A stretch of 64,000 nt of DNA. It comes from Zoogloea sp. LCSB751. Lineage in GTDB: Bacteria > Pseudomonadota > Gammaproteobacteria > Burkholderiales > Rhodocyclaceae. Below the pieces are notes generated by a model, which saw nothing but the letters and a program-made list of their open reading frames with translations, was not told where the DNA came from and made no database searches. Position 1 is the stretch's first letter, and every line of letters begins with the position of its first letter. Position numbers and translations under genes: made by a program. Below are positions 17,615 through 26,968 of the stretch, piece by piece. The stretch spans positions 1 through 64,000 of the forward strand of contig NZ_MWUM01000005.1 in NCBI RefSeq assembly GCF_002028455.1, given 5' to 3'.

Positions 17615-18673
17615 ATGAACACCTATTACACCCAGGAAAACCACGGCCCCTTCAAGCTCATCGACATCGGCCGCCTCGAACTCGAAGAAGGCGGCGTGCT
17701 TGAAGAGTGCACGCTCGCCGTCGCCACCAACGGCCGCCTCAACGCCGCGCGGGACAACGCCATCCTGGTGCCGACCTGGTATTCCGGCACCAGCAAGATC
17801 ATGGAGCAGGTCTACATCGGCCCCGGCCACGCCCTCGACCCCGAGCGCTACTTCATCATCGTCGTCAATCAGATCGGCAGCGGCCTGTCCCTGTCGCCCA
17901 GCAACGCGCCGGCCGACATCGCCGGGCCGCGCTTCCCCCGCGTGCGTATCGGCGACGACGTGCGCGCCCAACACCGGCTGCTCGTCCAGCATTTCGGCAT
18001 CGAACGGCTGGCGCTGGTGGTCGGCGGCTCGATGGGCGCCCAGCAGACCTACGAATGGGCGGTGCGCTACCCGGAGATGGTCGAACGCGCCGCGCCGATT
18101 GCCGGCACGGCCCGCAACACCGAGCATGACTTCGTGTTTGCCGACACGCTGATGGACGCCATCACCACCGATCCCGGCTTTCGCGATGGCAGTTACACGT
18201 CACCTGCGGACGTGGCCGCCGGCCTGCAGCGGCACGCCAAGCTATGGACGGTGATGGGCTGGAGCACCGAGTTCTTCCGCTGTGGCCGCCACCGGGTGCT
18301 CGGCTTCGACAGCATGCAGAGCTTCGTCGAACAGTTCATGAACGGCTATTTCGGCCCGATGGATCCGAACAACCTGCTGTGCATGGCCTGGAAATGGCAG
18401 CGCGGCGACGTGAGCCGCCACACCGGCGGCAACCTCACCGAAGCCCTCGGCCGCATCACGGCCAAAACCTTCGTGATGCCGATCAGCCACGACATGTTCT
18501 TCCCGCCCACCGATTGCCTGGCCGAGCAGCAGCTCATCCCCAACAGCGCGTTCCGGCCGATCAACAGCATCGACGGCCATCTCGCCCTGTTCGGCACCGA
18601 CACCAACTGCATTGCCGAACTGGACGGCCATCTGAAGGAACTGCTGGTGCAACCGATCACCTCCGGAAGGTGA
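17615..18673 (+). CDS. Alpha/beta hydrolase of the MetX-like family
   Basis: 352 aa beginning at ATG 17615 after a CAGGAGGAG ribosome site, 33 nt downstream of the monooxygenase, hence an operon. The nucleophile elbow is VVGGSMGAQQTYEW (S139), the arrangement seen in homoserine O-acyltransferase-like alpha/beta hydrolases. A late Asp (PISHDMFFPP) and His (NSIDGHLALFG) complete a plausible triad. In this setting it is more likely an esterase or lactonase for the monooxygenase product than a methionine-pathway enzyme, but the substrate is not shown by the sequence. Confidence 0.85.
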   Translation: MNTYYTQENHGPFKLIDIGRLELEEGGVLEECTLAVATNGRLNAARDNAILVPTWYSGTSKIMEQVYIGPGHALDPERYFIIVVNQIGSGLSLSPSNAPADIAGPRFPRVRIGDDVRAQHRLLVQHFGIERLALVVGGSMGAQQTYEWAVRYPEMVERAAPIAGTARNTEHDFVFADTLMDAITTDPGFRDGSYTSPADVAAGLQRHAKLWTVMGWSTEFFRCGRHRVLGFDSMQSFVEQFMNGYFGPMDPNNLLCMAWKWQRGDVSRHTGGNLTEALGRITAKTFVMPISHDMFFPPTDCLAEQQLIPNSAFRPINSIDGHLALFGTDTNCIAELDGHLKELLVQPITSGR

Positions 18674-18765
18674 TGCCCAGGCGGCCCTGACCGGCTGCAA
18701 GCGCAGGCGCCCCTTGCTTCAGGACGCGCCATTCGGGCGCATCGGCATTGCCGTTGCGCCCCTTT

Positions 18766-19656
18766 TTATGCGCTGCCGCCCTCTTTGCGCATACGCGCCG
18801 GCGTCGTGCCCATCCGTGCCCGCATCACCCGCGTCAGGTGGGCCTGGTCGGAGAAACCGCAATCCACAGCCACTTCCTTGATCGCCAGCTCCCCCGCCGT
18901 GAGCAGACGCACCGCCCGCTCCAGCCGCCGCCGCGTCACGTAGTCGTAAGGCGAAGCCCCTGTCGTCGCCCGGAAATGCTTCGAGAAAGTCCACACCCCC
19001 AAGCCCAACGTCGCCGCCATCTGCTCGATGGAAATGCTGTCTTGCAGGTGGGAATCAAGAAACTCGTTCAGACGCCGCATGCGCGCCGGCGACAACGGCC
19101 CGGCCGGCACCTCGTCACGGAACTGGATGCACGCGTAATGGCGGAACAGATGCACCGCCAGCTGGATCGACAGCGCCTCCACGTACAGGCTACCTCCAAA
19201 GCCCGTCCGCTCCGCCTCGGCAGCAATCGCATCGACGATGCTCATCACCACCGGGTCCCGCGCCTGCAGCACATCGTGCAGCCGGATGTCGGCCACCGCC
19301 CGCTCGGTGATGTCCGCCGCCACCCGCTGCATCAGCGCGTCCGACAGATAGGTGTGGGACACCTCGATGCATTCCGTCCAATGCCAGTGGGACGGTTCCG
19401 AACGGGTCAGCAGGGAGAACTCCCCCGGCGCACACTGCCGCCGCGTCCACCGCCCCTCCACGCGCCGGTCCATCGGCGTCTGCCCGGTACGGTACCGGAC
19501 GACCATGTAATGATCGACCGGCGGAATCGCCACATCGAGCCCTGTGTAAAGATAGGACCGATGGCCCACATCCTTCCACCCCAGTCCGTCGCTGGCCGAC
19601 AACACCCGCCCCGGCACCCAGGTCGGCAAGTCTTGCGGAGAGATCAAGGAACCCAT
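18766..19656 (-). CDS. AraC/XylS-family transcriptional regulator
   Basis: 296 aa with a variable N-terminal ligand domain (cupin-like, about 1-180) and a C-terminal pair of helix-turn-helix motifs (SISIEQMAATLGLGVWTFSKHF and AIKEVAVDCGFSDQAHLTRVM, about 205-290). The gene runs convergently toward the monooxygenase-hydrolase operon, and is its obvious candidate regulator. Its promoter lies downstream of a minus-strand terminator that separates it from the TIR/ATPase genes. Confidence 0.9.
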   Translation of the reverse strand: MGSLISPQDLPTWVPGRVLSASDGLGWKDVGHRSYLYTGLDVAIPPVDHYMVVRYRTGQTPMDRRVEGRWTRRQCAPGEFSLLTRSEPSHWHWTECIEVSHTYLSDALMQRVAADITERAVADIRLHDVLQARDPVVMSIVDAIAAEAERTGFGGSLYVEALSIQLAVHLFRHYACIQFRDEVPAGPLSPARMRRLNEFLDSHLQDSISIEQMAATLGLGVWTFSKHFRATTGASPYDYVTRRRLERAVRLLTAGELAIKEVAVDCGFSDQAHLTRVMRARMGTTPARMRKEGGSA

Positions 19657-19681
19657 GGGCGGACTCGCTGGTTACGGGAGT

Positions 19682-19706
19682 AAAAAGAGGCGCGCTAACG
19701 CGCCTC
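19682..19706 (-). terminator. Intrinsic terminator, minus strand
   Basis: GAGGCGCG and CGCGCCTC arms with a 4-nt loop are followed on the minus strand by TTTTT. It closes the TIR/ATPase transcription unit before the AraC regulator. Confidence 0.8.
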
Positions 19707-20061
19707 GCTCAATACATTTCTAGGATATGTCCATGTATGAATCAAAAAAACTGTGTTGGCGATAGGGTTTTTGGAATGAGCGCAGAACATCAATAGCACC
19801 AGAAGATCCAGGCCCATCTGATAGGTGTCATTTTGAGGACGTTTCTAAACCGGTGGATAGGGTTTGATGGCAAATACGTGACAGAAAAATTAGAAAGGCT
19901 GCCTATATCTATAACCCGACACTTCCTTGTTTTTGTAGGCAGGCTTGAATTCGCCAAACTCACCGTTTAGCCCAAAGCGCACCCTTCGACTCTGAGACGG
20001 TTGCACGTTGACTGCCAACCACTTTCGAAATGCAATTCTCACACTCTTCCAGCAACTGAAG
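19707..20061. other. AT-rich gap after the ATPase-TIR gene
   Basis: About 355 nt with much lower GC than the flanking chromosomal genes. A minus-strand frame continues from inside the ATPase-TIR gene to 19890 and ends GLNGEFGEFKPAYKNKEVSGYRYRQPF, which could be a short coupled ORF or the tail of a lost gene. I see no conserved domain, and no start with a ribosome site. Confidence 0.4.
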
Positions 20062-21474
20062 CTACACGAGAGCGAGCGGCTCGACATCGCTATCCGCCCA
20101 AATAATCCTCGAGCATTTGAATGCAACAGTCTCGACAGATCTGTCCCGCCCATCAACGAAGGTCAGTGACCGCAGTATGGATGGAACGCTGGCCATACTT
20201 TCTTCGTTCAAGAGCACAGGAATAATCCGTCCGTCGTCACGCCCCCGCACGCTCAACGAGAAAAAACTCTCCACAGCTGCATCTTGTCGATCATCAAATT
20301 TTCCGACGATGAGCACGATCAAATAGCGGGCATTCCGCAACTCGCGCAGCAGATCGTGCTTCCAGTTATCGCCGCGTTTACCGACACCCTTCCAGTCGCC
20401 CTGAACGTCTGCTCCTCTTTCCCCAAGCTCTCTGGCTAACGACTCTGCAAACTCAGCCTCATCGAACGGCGCGCTAAGAAAGACTTGAGGAGCTGTTTGA
20501 CTCGACCGCATATTCAGCAGGATCTTTCTCCTATTTTGTTCCGCACTTGCCAGATAAGCATCGCGGCTCAACATCAACTGCTGCACGCCGGAAAGGTCCC
20601 TGGCAAGCAAAGCAGCGATATTCATCATGGGCTGATTGATCGACAGCGGGTCATTGGCGGCTGGCTGATCCTCTACGACGGGTAGACGTTCGCCAAATGT
20701 CCAATACACATTCTCCGGGATACGAGTACTGAGAAGCAAGGAGCGCACTGGCACCTCGCGGCTAAGCCAATCGGTGTAGAAATCACTAACTGACGTTTCA
20801 ATACGAAGCATCCAATCGTTAGCGAGCTCATACTCTTTGTCGACTGCAAATCGGGAGAGAACGGGCAGACAGAGCAATTTTTCCCGGTCGAAGGGAAGTT
20901 GGTTCCGGCTTTCAACGATCCGTGCAGCACTTGACGTCGCGCCCTCCAAGCTTTGATTGTTCGCCGTGAACAAGAAAACAAGCAAATCAGGAAGATGAAT
21001 CGTGCAAATGCCTGCGAGATCGGATATCCCTGTGCGACTGTCAACAAGGACAAAATCATACAAAGACTTCCAAGTCGAACGTAGCCCCTCCAGGAACTCT
21101 CCGAAACCATGCTCGCCATAAAGGCTATCCCAGTCAATGCCTTGGGCCCGCACCAAGTACTGATCACCGCCCGTGCCCGCCGAGATGAAATCAAACTTTG
21201 CCTGAAAGGAAGGGATCTGAACCCGCCCCAAGAATTGAACCCAATTTGGAGCATTGCGATTGCTCGCGAAATCGGTAACCAAGTCGACAACCCCGGGCTT
21301 CTCAGAAGTGATCCACGATCTAAAATAGTGCCCAAGGCCAGGCGCCTCCAGATCCCAATCAATACACAATACTCGATATCCCCAACGAGCCAACAAGGCA
21401 GCAACATTCGCCAGCAAGAAACTACGCCCCACACCGCCCTTGTATGAATAAAAGGTTATTATTTTCCCGGCCAT
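20062..21474 (-). CDS. KGGVGR-type P-loop ATPase fused to a TIR-like domain
   Basis: 470 aa. The N-terminus is a MinD/ParA-fold ATPase with the variant Walker motif YKGGVGRS (residues 11-18) where ParA-type proteins have KGGVGKT, plus CIDWDLEAPGL and VLVDSRTGISD. From about residue 325 a second domain (PQVFLSAPFDEAEFAESLARELGERGADV, then RNARYLIVLIVGKF) has the TIR/STIR pattern. KGGVGR ATPases are known from predicted conflict systems, joined to TIR or other effector-associated domains. The start lies 1 nt from the stop of the upstream TIR gene, so the pair is coupled. Lower GC than the flanks suggests transfer. Confidence 0.85.
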   Translation of the reverse strand: MAGKIITFYSYKGGVGRSFLLANVAALLARWGYRVLCIDWDLEAPGLGHYFRSWITSEKPGVVDLVTDFASNRNAPNWVQFLGRVQIPSFQAKFDFISAGTGGDQYLVRAQGIDWDSLYGEHGFGEFLEGLRSTWKSLYDFVLVDSRTGISDLAGICTIHLPDLLVFLFTANNQSLEGATSSAARIVESRNQLPFDREKLLCLPVLSRFAVDKEYELANDWMLRIETSVSDFYTDWLSREVPVRSLLLSTRIPENVYWTFGERLPVVEDQPAANDPLSINQPMMNIAALLARDLSGVQQLMLSRDAYLASAEQNRRKILLNMRSSQTAPQVFLSAPFDEAEFAESLARELGERGADVQGDWKGVGKRGDNWKHDLLRELRNARYLIVLIVGKFDDRQDAAVESFFSLSVRGRDDGRIIPVLLNEESMASVPSILRSLTFVDGRDRSVETVAFKCSRIIWADSDVEPLALV

Positions 21475-21475
21475 G

Positions 21476-22078
21476 CTATCGAATCCTGGGAAGTGACATA
21501 CCGGAAACCGAAGGAGAGGCGTCAGGAAAACAAACAGGCCACTCCTGGAAATTTGGCGGATTTGAAATAATCCCGATAGAGTCGTCAGTCAATTGAATGG
21601 CGAGACTCTGAACGGCTCTTTGAAACTCCAGAAATTCGGCCGACTCGACAAAGGCCCTACCAGTCAGCGCCCACGGCGTCATGTCCAGAAACTGTTTCGC
21701 TTTGGCACTCTCATGATAGTGCTGGCCATCGAAGAATCGAATCGGAACGATGAGGCCTTCCGGTGTGCCGGGCTGGCCATAGCCGAGAATCTGTTCCCGA
21801 CTGATGAACGAGAACCACTCAGCCACACAATAATCACTGGAAAAATAAGGGCCGTTCAATACGGCAATAAGACACTTCGACCGTCTGATAGCATGTTCAA
21901 GCTTGGCCTTCCAGTTTGCCGAAGCTCTAATGCTTTCAGAATCAAGAAATATACTTGGCTCAGTCGGCAGTATGTTCGACAGCCATTTCTTCAACTCCGG
22001 CACAAAAATCTGGCGCACCCAATCCTTGGCACCGGTCGTGTGCCGATAACTGACAAAAGCGTCATATTCATAGCTCAC
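21476..22078 (-). CDS. TIR-domain protein
   Basis: 200 aa with a TIR domain over residues 1-150: YDAFVSYRH in strand A, IFLDSESI in the BB-loop region, and SDYCVAEWFSF with the glutamate (E87) at the position of the catalytic Glu in NAD-cleaving TIRs. The C-terminal 50 residues are unassigned. It is the first gene of a two-gene unit with the ATPase-TIR fusion and is transcribed divergently from the hydrolase-protease-nuclease arm. NADase or cyclic-nucleotide signalling activity would be expected by family, not shown. Confidence 0.87.
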   Translation of the reverse strand: MSYEYDAFVSYRHTTGAKDWVRQIFVPELKKWLSNILPTEPSIFLDSESIRASANWKAKLEHAIRRSKCLIAVLNGPYFSSDYCVAEWFSFISREQILGYGQPGTPEGLIVPIRFFDGQHYHESAKAKQFLDMTPWALTGRAFVESAEFLEFQRAVQSLAIQLTDDSIGIISNPPNFQEWPVCFPDASPSVSGMSLPRIR

Positions 22079-22641
22079 CCCCTGCTCCTCAGCAAAGCCG
22101 CGGGATGGAGGTTAATCACACCGCGAAAACTCTTTTAGTGGAACAGCCCGTACCTCCATACGCTAGTAACGCATAGCCTTCATGTCAATAGAAGAAATCG
22201 ATGAAGGCCGTTCGCACAGTAATAAATATGGGCGCAAAGCATGTTCTGGTCGCACTGGATATCAATCCCTGGCCGCTGCTCTTCTAGCCGCAGGCTCTTG
22301 CTGTGGGTGTCCACTTCAAGTGCCCCGACGCCCGCAACCTTCAAATCTCAATGATCTTCGTTGCTTGCTTATCAACGAAGATCCTTTCTCTCCATGAGGC
22401 CTTGCAGACCGAACGGACTATGCTATACCGATGCAATATGTCCTCGGGTTCAGGCCGGGCTCCAGGACTACCTTGATCCAGAAACGCTTGGCTTGGCCAG
22501 TGGCACCACAGTGCATCGTTGATGTCGCGACAATCGTCTGAGCTGCCGACCGTACTGGTCTGCCAGTAGGGCTTGTCATTCCAACGTCAAGCAACAGCTC
22601 GTCCAATGCAGCCTCCCCGACCCCAACCTCAGGAGAACGCA
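22079..22641. promoter_or_regulatory. Divergent intergenic region of the candidate conflict island
   Basis: About 560 nt between the TIR gene (minus) and the SGNH gene (plus). The first half is AT-rich, and the second half approaches the GC of the hydrolase genes. Short frames here lack ribosome sites and domains. It must carry promoters for both arms, but I see no clear operator or RNA structure. Confidence 0.5.
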
Positions 22642-25227
22642 ATGGCCTTCTTGAACGATCTCCTTGGCCGGCTCAAGAACGAACCCTCGACGGACTATGC
22701 CCATTTCTATGTGGCGGACGACGATGAACCAGTTCTGGTGGCCCCTGACACCCAGTATGTCCGAGTGTGGCTCCGGTCTGCGCGCCTGGTCGACGTCCGA
22801 CGTTGGACGACCAAGTTCTTCGCGACCGTGCACGCGCACTTCGCCTATCCCGATCGCACTGCCGGACAAAGGGAGTTGGTGAGCGTGATCTCACCGGAAA
22901 AATCCTTCGAGGCACTCGATCCGAAGCACATAGACCGTCTGATCGTCGTGAACCAGCCCCTTCTGGGTCCCATCCCATACCGAGGCGAACTCGCGATGGA
23001 GGTCGCCTTGTTCAGCATAGCTGCAACCGATCTCGCCAAACCGTACCTGGAACTGCTGTCCGACCTAAGCGGCACGGCCAGTGTGGCCTTTCTGAGTCAG
23101 CTCAAGCCTTTCGTCGACCCCATCAAGCGCGGCGCGCAACTCCTGTTCAAGAGCGATGGAGCTCAGTTGGAGATCGGTTTTGCACGTACGGATAACCAGC
23201 TTCGGACCGGAAACATCGTGGTTGCGCGCGTACCGAAGGGGTCCTCTTCACTTGACGGCGTGCATCTGGACCCGAATGACTTCGGCCTGCTCGACCGCAA
23301 TGGCAAGCCCATTAGTGGCTTTCCGTACTTGGTTCTCGGTATCGAGGCAACGACACAGCGGTCCGACTACGCGAAGATCCCGGAGGTCCGCGACAGCTGG
23401 AATGCAGTGCGTGGTGCCGCGGAAGAGGGCAGGCCGGAGGATGAGGTACGCCAACGTTTCGACCAGCTGCGCCGCGCAGTTTGGCTGAGCGCCGATCTGG
23501 TGCAGGCCGACAAGAAACGTATCGTGGAAATCTTCAATCGGGAAATCAACGATGCCGGCTTCTCCGTCGCGCCCCCCCGCGAAGCCGCCGTCCTCGAAGG
23601 GCAGCCTGCACTGCGCGCATTGCGCACCGCTGAACTGCTGCTGGAAGAGCTGCAGACACATGCTGCGCTGGAGGGGGTCGGAGCGGCCGAGTCACCCATC
23701 ACGATGGCCGAATTACAGCGCATGATGCGCGATCCCGACATACCGGATTCGAAGCTCAAACAGTACTTCACGGTCAGTCCCGCCGTCTCGCGTCCATTCG
23801 CGCCTGCCGTCATCCCCGACCCCGCCCGCGTCACCGTCTCCCCTCCTGGGGACGCTCTTGAGGGTGCCATGATGATGGATTGGGCGAATGGCCTCTGTCG
23901 GCTGCGCCGCCAGGCACAATTCAGGCGGCGGCAGGGCGAAGGCCGGTTGGTGCTCGTGTCCGAGGGGGATTCCTGGTTCCAGTTTCCTATTTTCCTTGAG
24001 GATGTCATCGACAACCTTCTTCACGAATTCAACATATGGAGCGTCGACGCCGCCGGCGACACCCTGCAGAACATGGTCGTGGATAACCCGGAATACATGC
24101 AGGCGCTACGGGCTCAGGCGGGCCAGGTACGGGCCTTCCTCTTTTCCGGTGGCGGCAACGACATCGTGGGAGAGGATGAGAGGGGACGGGCCGTCATTGC
24201 ACAGATCATCCGGCCCTTCGAGGCAGACAGATCGCCAGCGTGGTACCTGGACAACGAAGCCCTCGCCGACAGGCTGCGCTTCATCGAGGCGTGCTATCGC
24301 CAGGTGATCACCAACGTAGCGGCGGAGTTTCCTCGGCTGCCCGTGATCTGCCACGGCTATGACTATGTGATTCCGGGAGGTGCTCCCGGCGACGAACGGA
24401 GTCCTTTGTGGGCAAAACAGGACCAGTGGATCGGTCGTGCCATGCGCGAGACGCTAGGCATAAGAGACCCCAGCCTCCAGCGTGCCATCGTCCGACTCAT
24501 GATCGACCGCCTCAACGAACGAATCCGTGCCCTGTGCGGTGGAAACAATCCTAACGGCGCTTTCCGCACTGCCTTCCACGTGGACGTACGCGGCACTGTC
24601 GTCCCCCCCCTGTGGGCAGACGAATTGCATCCGACGGACGAAGGCTATACGCGCGTCGCACAAAAGTTCGCAATAGTATTGCGCAGCGCAATTCATGGAG
24701 TTGAGGGTACGCCAACCGAAGAGCACCCCGTGGCCTGCGAATGCGACAGTGTCGAGTTGAGTCAGGAAGAGCGCGCTGGCAGCACCACAAACCCAAAAGG
24801 GCTGGAGGCTTCGGTCACGCCGTGGCGGGTCGCCAATGCACTGCTGCAACTCAAACGGCAGGTCGACTCGCTCTATCCGAACCGCAGCAGGCTTAGCGAC
24901 GGCACCATCGGTGACGGAGCACATGCCACGCGCAATTCAGATCACAACCCCTGGGTACAGGCAGGCGGCCTCGGGGTCGTAACGGCGATGGATATTACAC
25001 ACGATCCGTTGTCCGGCTGCACGGGCGAGCGAATTGCTGAAGCGCTGCGCACAAGCCGCGACCCTCGCATCAAATACATCATCTGGAACCGCCGCATTTG
25101 CAGCTCCACGGTACAACCATGGGTCTGGAGGGCCTACACGGGCGCCAACCCCCATGATCACCATGTTCATCTGTCAGTTAAACCGGAGGCGGCCGCTTAC
25201 GACTCTCAAGCGCAGTGGCGACTGTAG
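22642..25227 (+). CDS. SGNH-hydrolase and M15-like peptidase fusion
   Basis: The ATG at 22642 with AGGAG upstream gives 861 aa. Residues 1-400 are unassigned, with an alpha/beta region (YVRVWLRSARLVDVRRWTTKFFATVH; ELAMEVALFSI). Residues about 435-685 look like an SGNH/GDSL esterase: SEGDSWFQFP (S444), SGGGNDIVG (N506) and DELHPTDEG (D660, H663). Residues about 725-855 resemble D-Ala-D-Ala carboxypeptidase or phage endolysin M15 domains, with HATRNSDHNP, AMDITHD and a terminal HDHHVHLSV zinc-ligand pattern. There is no signal peptide, so both hydrolases would act inside the cell or need release. It opens an operon with two trypsin-like proteases. Confidence 0.78.
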   Translation: MAFLNDLLGRLKNEPSTDYAHFYVADDDEPVLVAPDTQYVRVWLRSARLVDVRRWTTKFFATVHAHFAYPDRTAGQRELVSVISPEKSFEALDPKHIDRLIVVNQPLLGPIPYRGELAMEVALFSIAATDLAKPYLELLSDLSGTASVAFLSQLKPFVDPIKRGAQLLFKSDGAQLEIGFARTDNQLRTGNIVVARVPKGSSSLDGVHLDPNDFGLLDRNGKPISGFPYLVLGIEATTQRSDYAKIPEVRDSWNAVRGAAEEGRPEDEVRQRFDQLRRAVWLSADLVQADKKRIVEIFNREINDAGFSVAPPREAAVLEGQPALRALRTAELLLEELQTHAALEGVGAAESPITMAELQRMMRDPDIPDSKLKQYFTVSPAVSRPFAPAVIPDPARVTVSPPGDALEGAMMMDWANGLCRLRRQAQFRRRQGEGRLVLVSEGDSWFQFPIFLEDVIDNLLHEFNIWSVDAAGDTLQNMVVDNPEYMQALRAQAGQVRAFLFSGGGNDIVGEDERGRAVIAQIIRPFEADRSPAWYLDNEALADRLRFIEACYRQVITNVAAEFPRLPVICHGYDYVIPGGAPGDERSPLWAKQDQWIGRAMRETLGIRDPSLQRAIVRLMIDRLNERIRALCGGNNPNGAFRTAFHVDVRGTVVPPLWADELHPTDEGYTRVAQKFAIVLRSAIHGVEGTPTEEHPVACECDSVELSQEERAGSTTNPKGLEASVTPWRVANALLQLKRQVDSLYPNRSRLSDGTIGDGAHATRNSDHNPWVQAGGLGVVTAMDITHDPLSGCTGERIAEALRTSRDPRIKYIIWNRRICSSTVQPWVWRAYTGANPHDHHVHLSVKPEAAAYDSQAQWRL

Positions 25228-25271
25228 ACGCTGCATTGTCATCGCAGTGATATATGAGAAGGAGGCTGGAC

Positions 25272-26921
25272 ATGGCCTGGGACCCCAATGCTGATCTGGA
25301 GAAACTGAACGCCGCATTTGATCTCCAAGACAAGGCCGCCACATCAAGCTTATTCGACGACCTGTTAGAGAGAATTTACGCGACCGCAGAGCCCTACCCC
25401 GAAAATCCGGCCAAGAAACTGCTATCTACACTGCGTCGGAAGCGCAGCTTCGCGCAAATGGAGAAACTCGCCGATGCGTTCATCCAGACTGGAGCGGGAT
25501 CAAATGCCGTACGCAGGCTCTACGCGCAGGCACTGCTTGATCAGGGGCACTTCACTGCAGCAATGCTCGTGCTCGACCAACTGGTCGAGAGCACGGAGGG
25601 CACCGACTCCGGCGAGAACGCCGAGGCACGAGGGCTGCTCGGGCGGGCGTACAAACAGCTATACACTAACGCCAAGCAGTCCAGCATCAAGCGGAACCAG
25701 AAGTGGCTGGACGAGGCGGCGAAGTCCTATTACGGACCTTATCAACGCAACCCCGAAGCCTTCGCCTGGCACGGCATTAACGTGGTGGCTGTCGCCGATC
25801 GCGCCGTGCGCGACCACGTGCCGCTGATTACACCCGGGCTCCCTCTGCCGACCAAGCTCGCGCAGGAAATTCTTGAACGGGTCGAGGCCAAGGATGCGAT
25901 CGATACCGCCAGCATGTGGGACTACGGCACCGCAGCCGAAGCGAGCATCGCTCTCGGAAAGGCGAAAGACGGGTTGCACTGGATTCGCCAGTACGTCAAG
26001 AATCAGGCCGCCGACGCTTTCGAATTTGCAAGCACGCTACGGCAACTTGAAGACGTATGGAATCTGCCGCGCAGCCAGAACCCCGAGCTCAGAGCCGACG
26101 AAGAGGCGATCCTCTCCATGCTACGCGCCTCGATCCTCGAACGAGAGGGCGGCACCATTGAGCATACGGCTGCTGGCGTTCGCAGCGAATTGCAGGAATT
26201 GGCGCATGCAGACCTTCAGCGCGTATTTGGAACGGACCGTTTCCAGTCCCTCGACTGGTATCGCACGGGGCTTGCACGTTGCGCCTGTGTCACGCGCATC
26301 GGCCGTCCGATGTCATCCCGGGGCGTAGGCACGGGCTTCCTTATCCAGGGCACGACCCTTCATCCCTCCCTGGGTGATGAGTTGTACCTCCTTACCAACA
26401 GCCATGTCATAAGCCCGCACCCCGAAGTCTCCTTTGCACTTACGCCTGAGGAGGCGCAATTGAGCTTCGAGGGCTTGCCAGGCGCTGAAGGAAAGAGCTG
26501 GACGATCAAGAAAACGATCTTCACGTCCCCTATCGGAGAATTCGACGCCACGCTCCTGCAACTCGACCGTCCGGTGGAAGGCGCCATCGGTTACCCGTTG
26601 GCACCGAGCCTGCCGCGGATGGATAGCCAGCCACGCGCCTATATTGTCGGCCATCCGCAGGGCGGAGGCCTGTCGTTCTCACTTCAGGACAATCTTCTGC
26701 TCGATTGGGACGAGCAAAAGGTGCATTACCGAACGCCATCGGAACCCGGAAGCTCTGGCAGTCCGGTGTTCGACGATCAATGGCGACTGATCGCCCTTCA
26801 CCACGCCGGAAAGTCCGACATGCGAAAGCTCCACGGCCAGCCGGGCACGTACGAGGCGAATGAAGGTATCAACATCCATGCAATCGTCGCCAAGATCCGA
26901 GCCGTACTTGACGCTGGCTGA
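25272..26921 (+). CDS. Helical-repeat protein with C-terminal trypsin-like protease
   Basis: The ATG at 25272 follows GAAGGAGG; an ATG at 25254 would place this site inside the gene, so it is rejected. The 549-aa product has a helical TPR-like N-terminal half (about 1-320; LYAQALLDQGHFTAAMLVLDQLV) and a chymotrypsin-fold serine protease with the full triad: H378 (LLTNSHVI), D425 (EFDATLLQL), S495 (PGSSGSPVF). There is no signal peptide. The repeats may sense or bind a partner. The next gene carries a second trypsin-like domain joined to a nuclease, so a proteolytic relay is plausible but inferred. Confidence 0.85.
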   Translation: MAWDPNADLEKLNAAFDLQDKAATSSLFDDLLERIYATAEPYPENPAKKLLSTLRRKRSFAQMEKLADAFIQTGAGSNAVRRLYAQALLDQGHFTAAMLVLDQLVESTEGTDSGENAEARGLLGRAYKQLYTNAKQSSIKRNQKWLDEAAKSYYGPYQRNPEAFAWHGINVVAVADRAVRDHVPLITPGLPLPTKLAQEILERVEAKDAIDTASMWDYGTAAEASIALGKAKDGLHWIRQYVKNQAADAFEFASTLRQLEDVWNLPRSQNPELRADEEAILSMLRASILEREGGTIEHTAAGVRSELQELAHADLQRVFGTDRFQSLDWYRTGLARCACVTRIGRPMSSRGVGTGFLIQGTTLHPSLGDELYLLTNSHVISPHPEVSFALTPEEAQLSFEGLPGAEGKSWTIKKTIFTSPIGEFDATLLQLDRPVEGAIGYPLAPSLPRMDSQPRAYIVGHPQGGGLSFSLQDNLLLDWDEQKVHYRTPSEPGSSGSPVFDDQWRLIALHHAGKSDMRKLHGQPGTYEANEGINIHAIVAKIRAVLDAG

Positions 26922-26968
26922 TTGCAGCAGCAGTTGGCCGGTGACTCCACAGGACTGAAGGAAAACCG

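Noticed and set aside
22182..22397. Short plus-strand ORF in the island's divergent gap
   Set aside because: No ribosome site, no domain, and AT-rich composition without codon bias.
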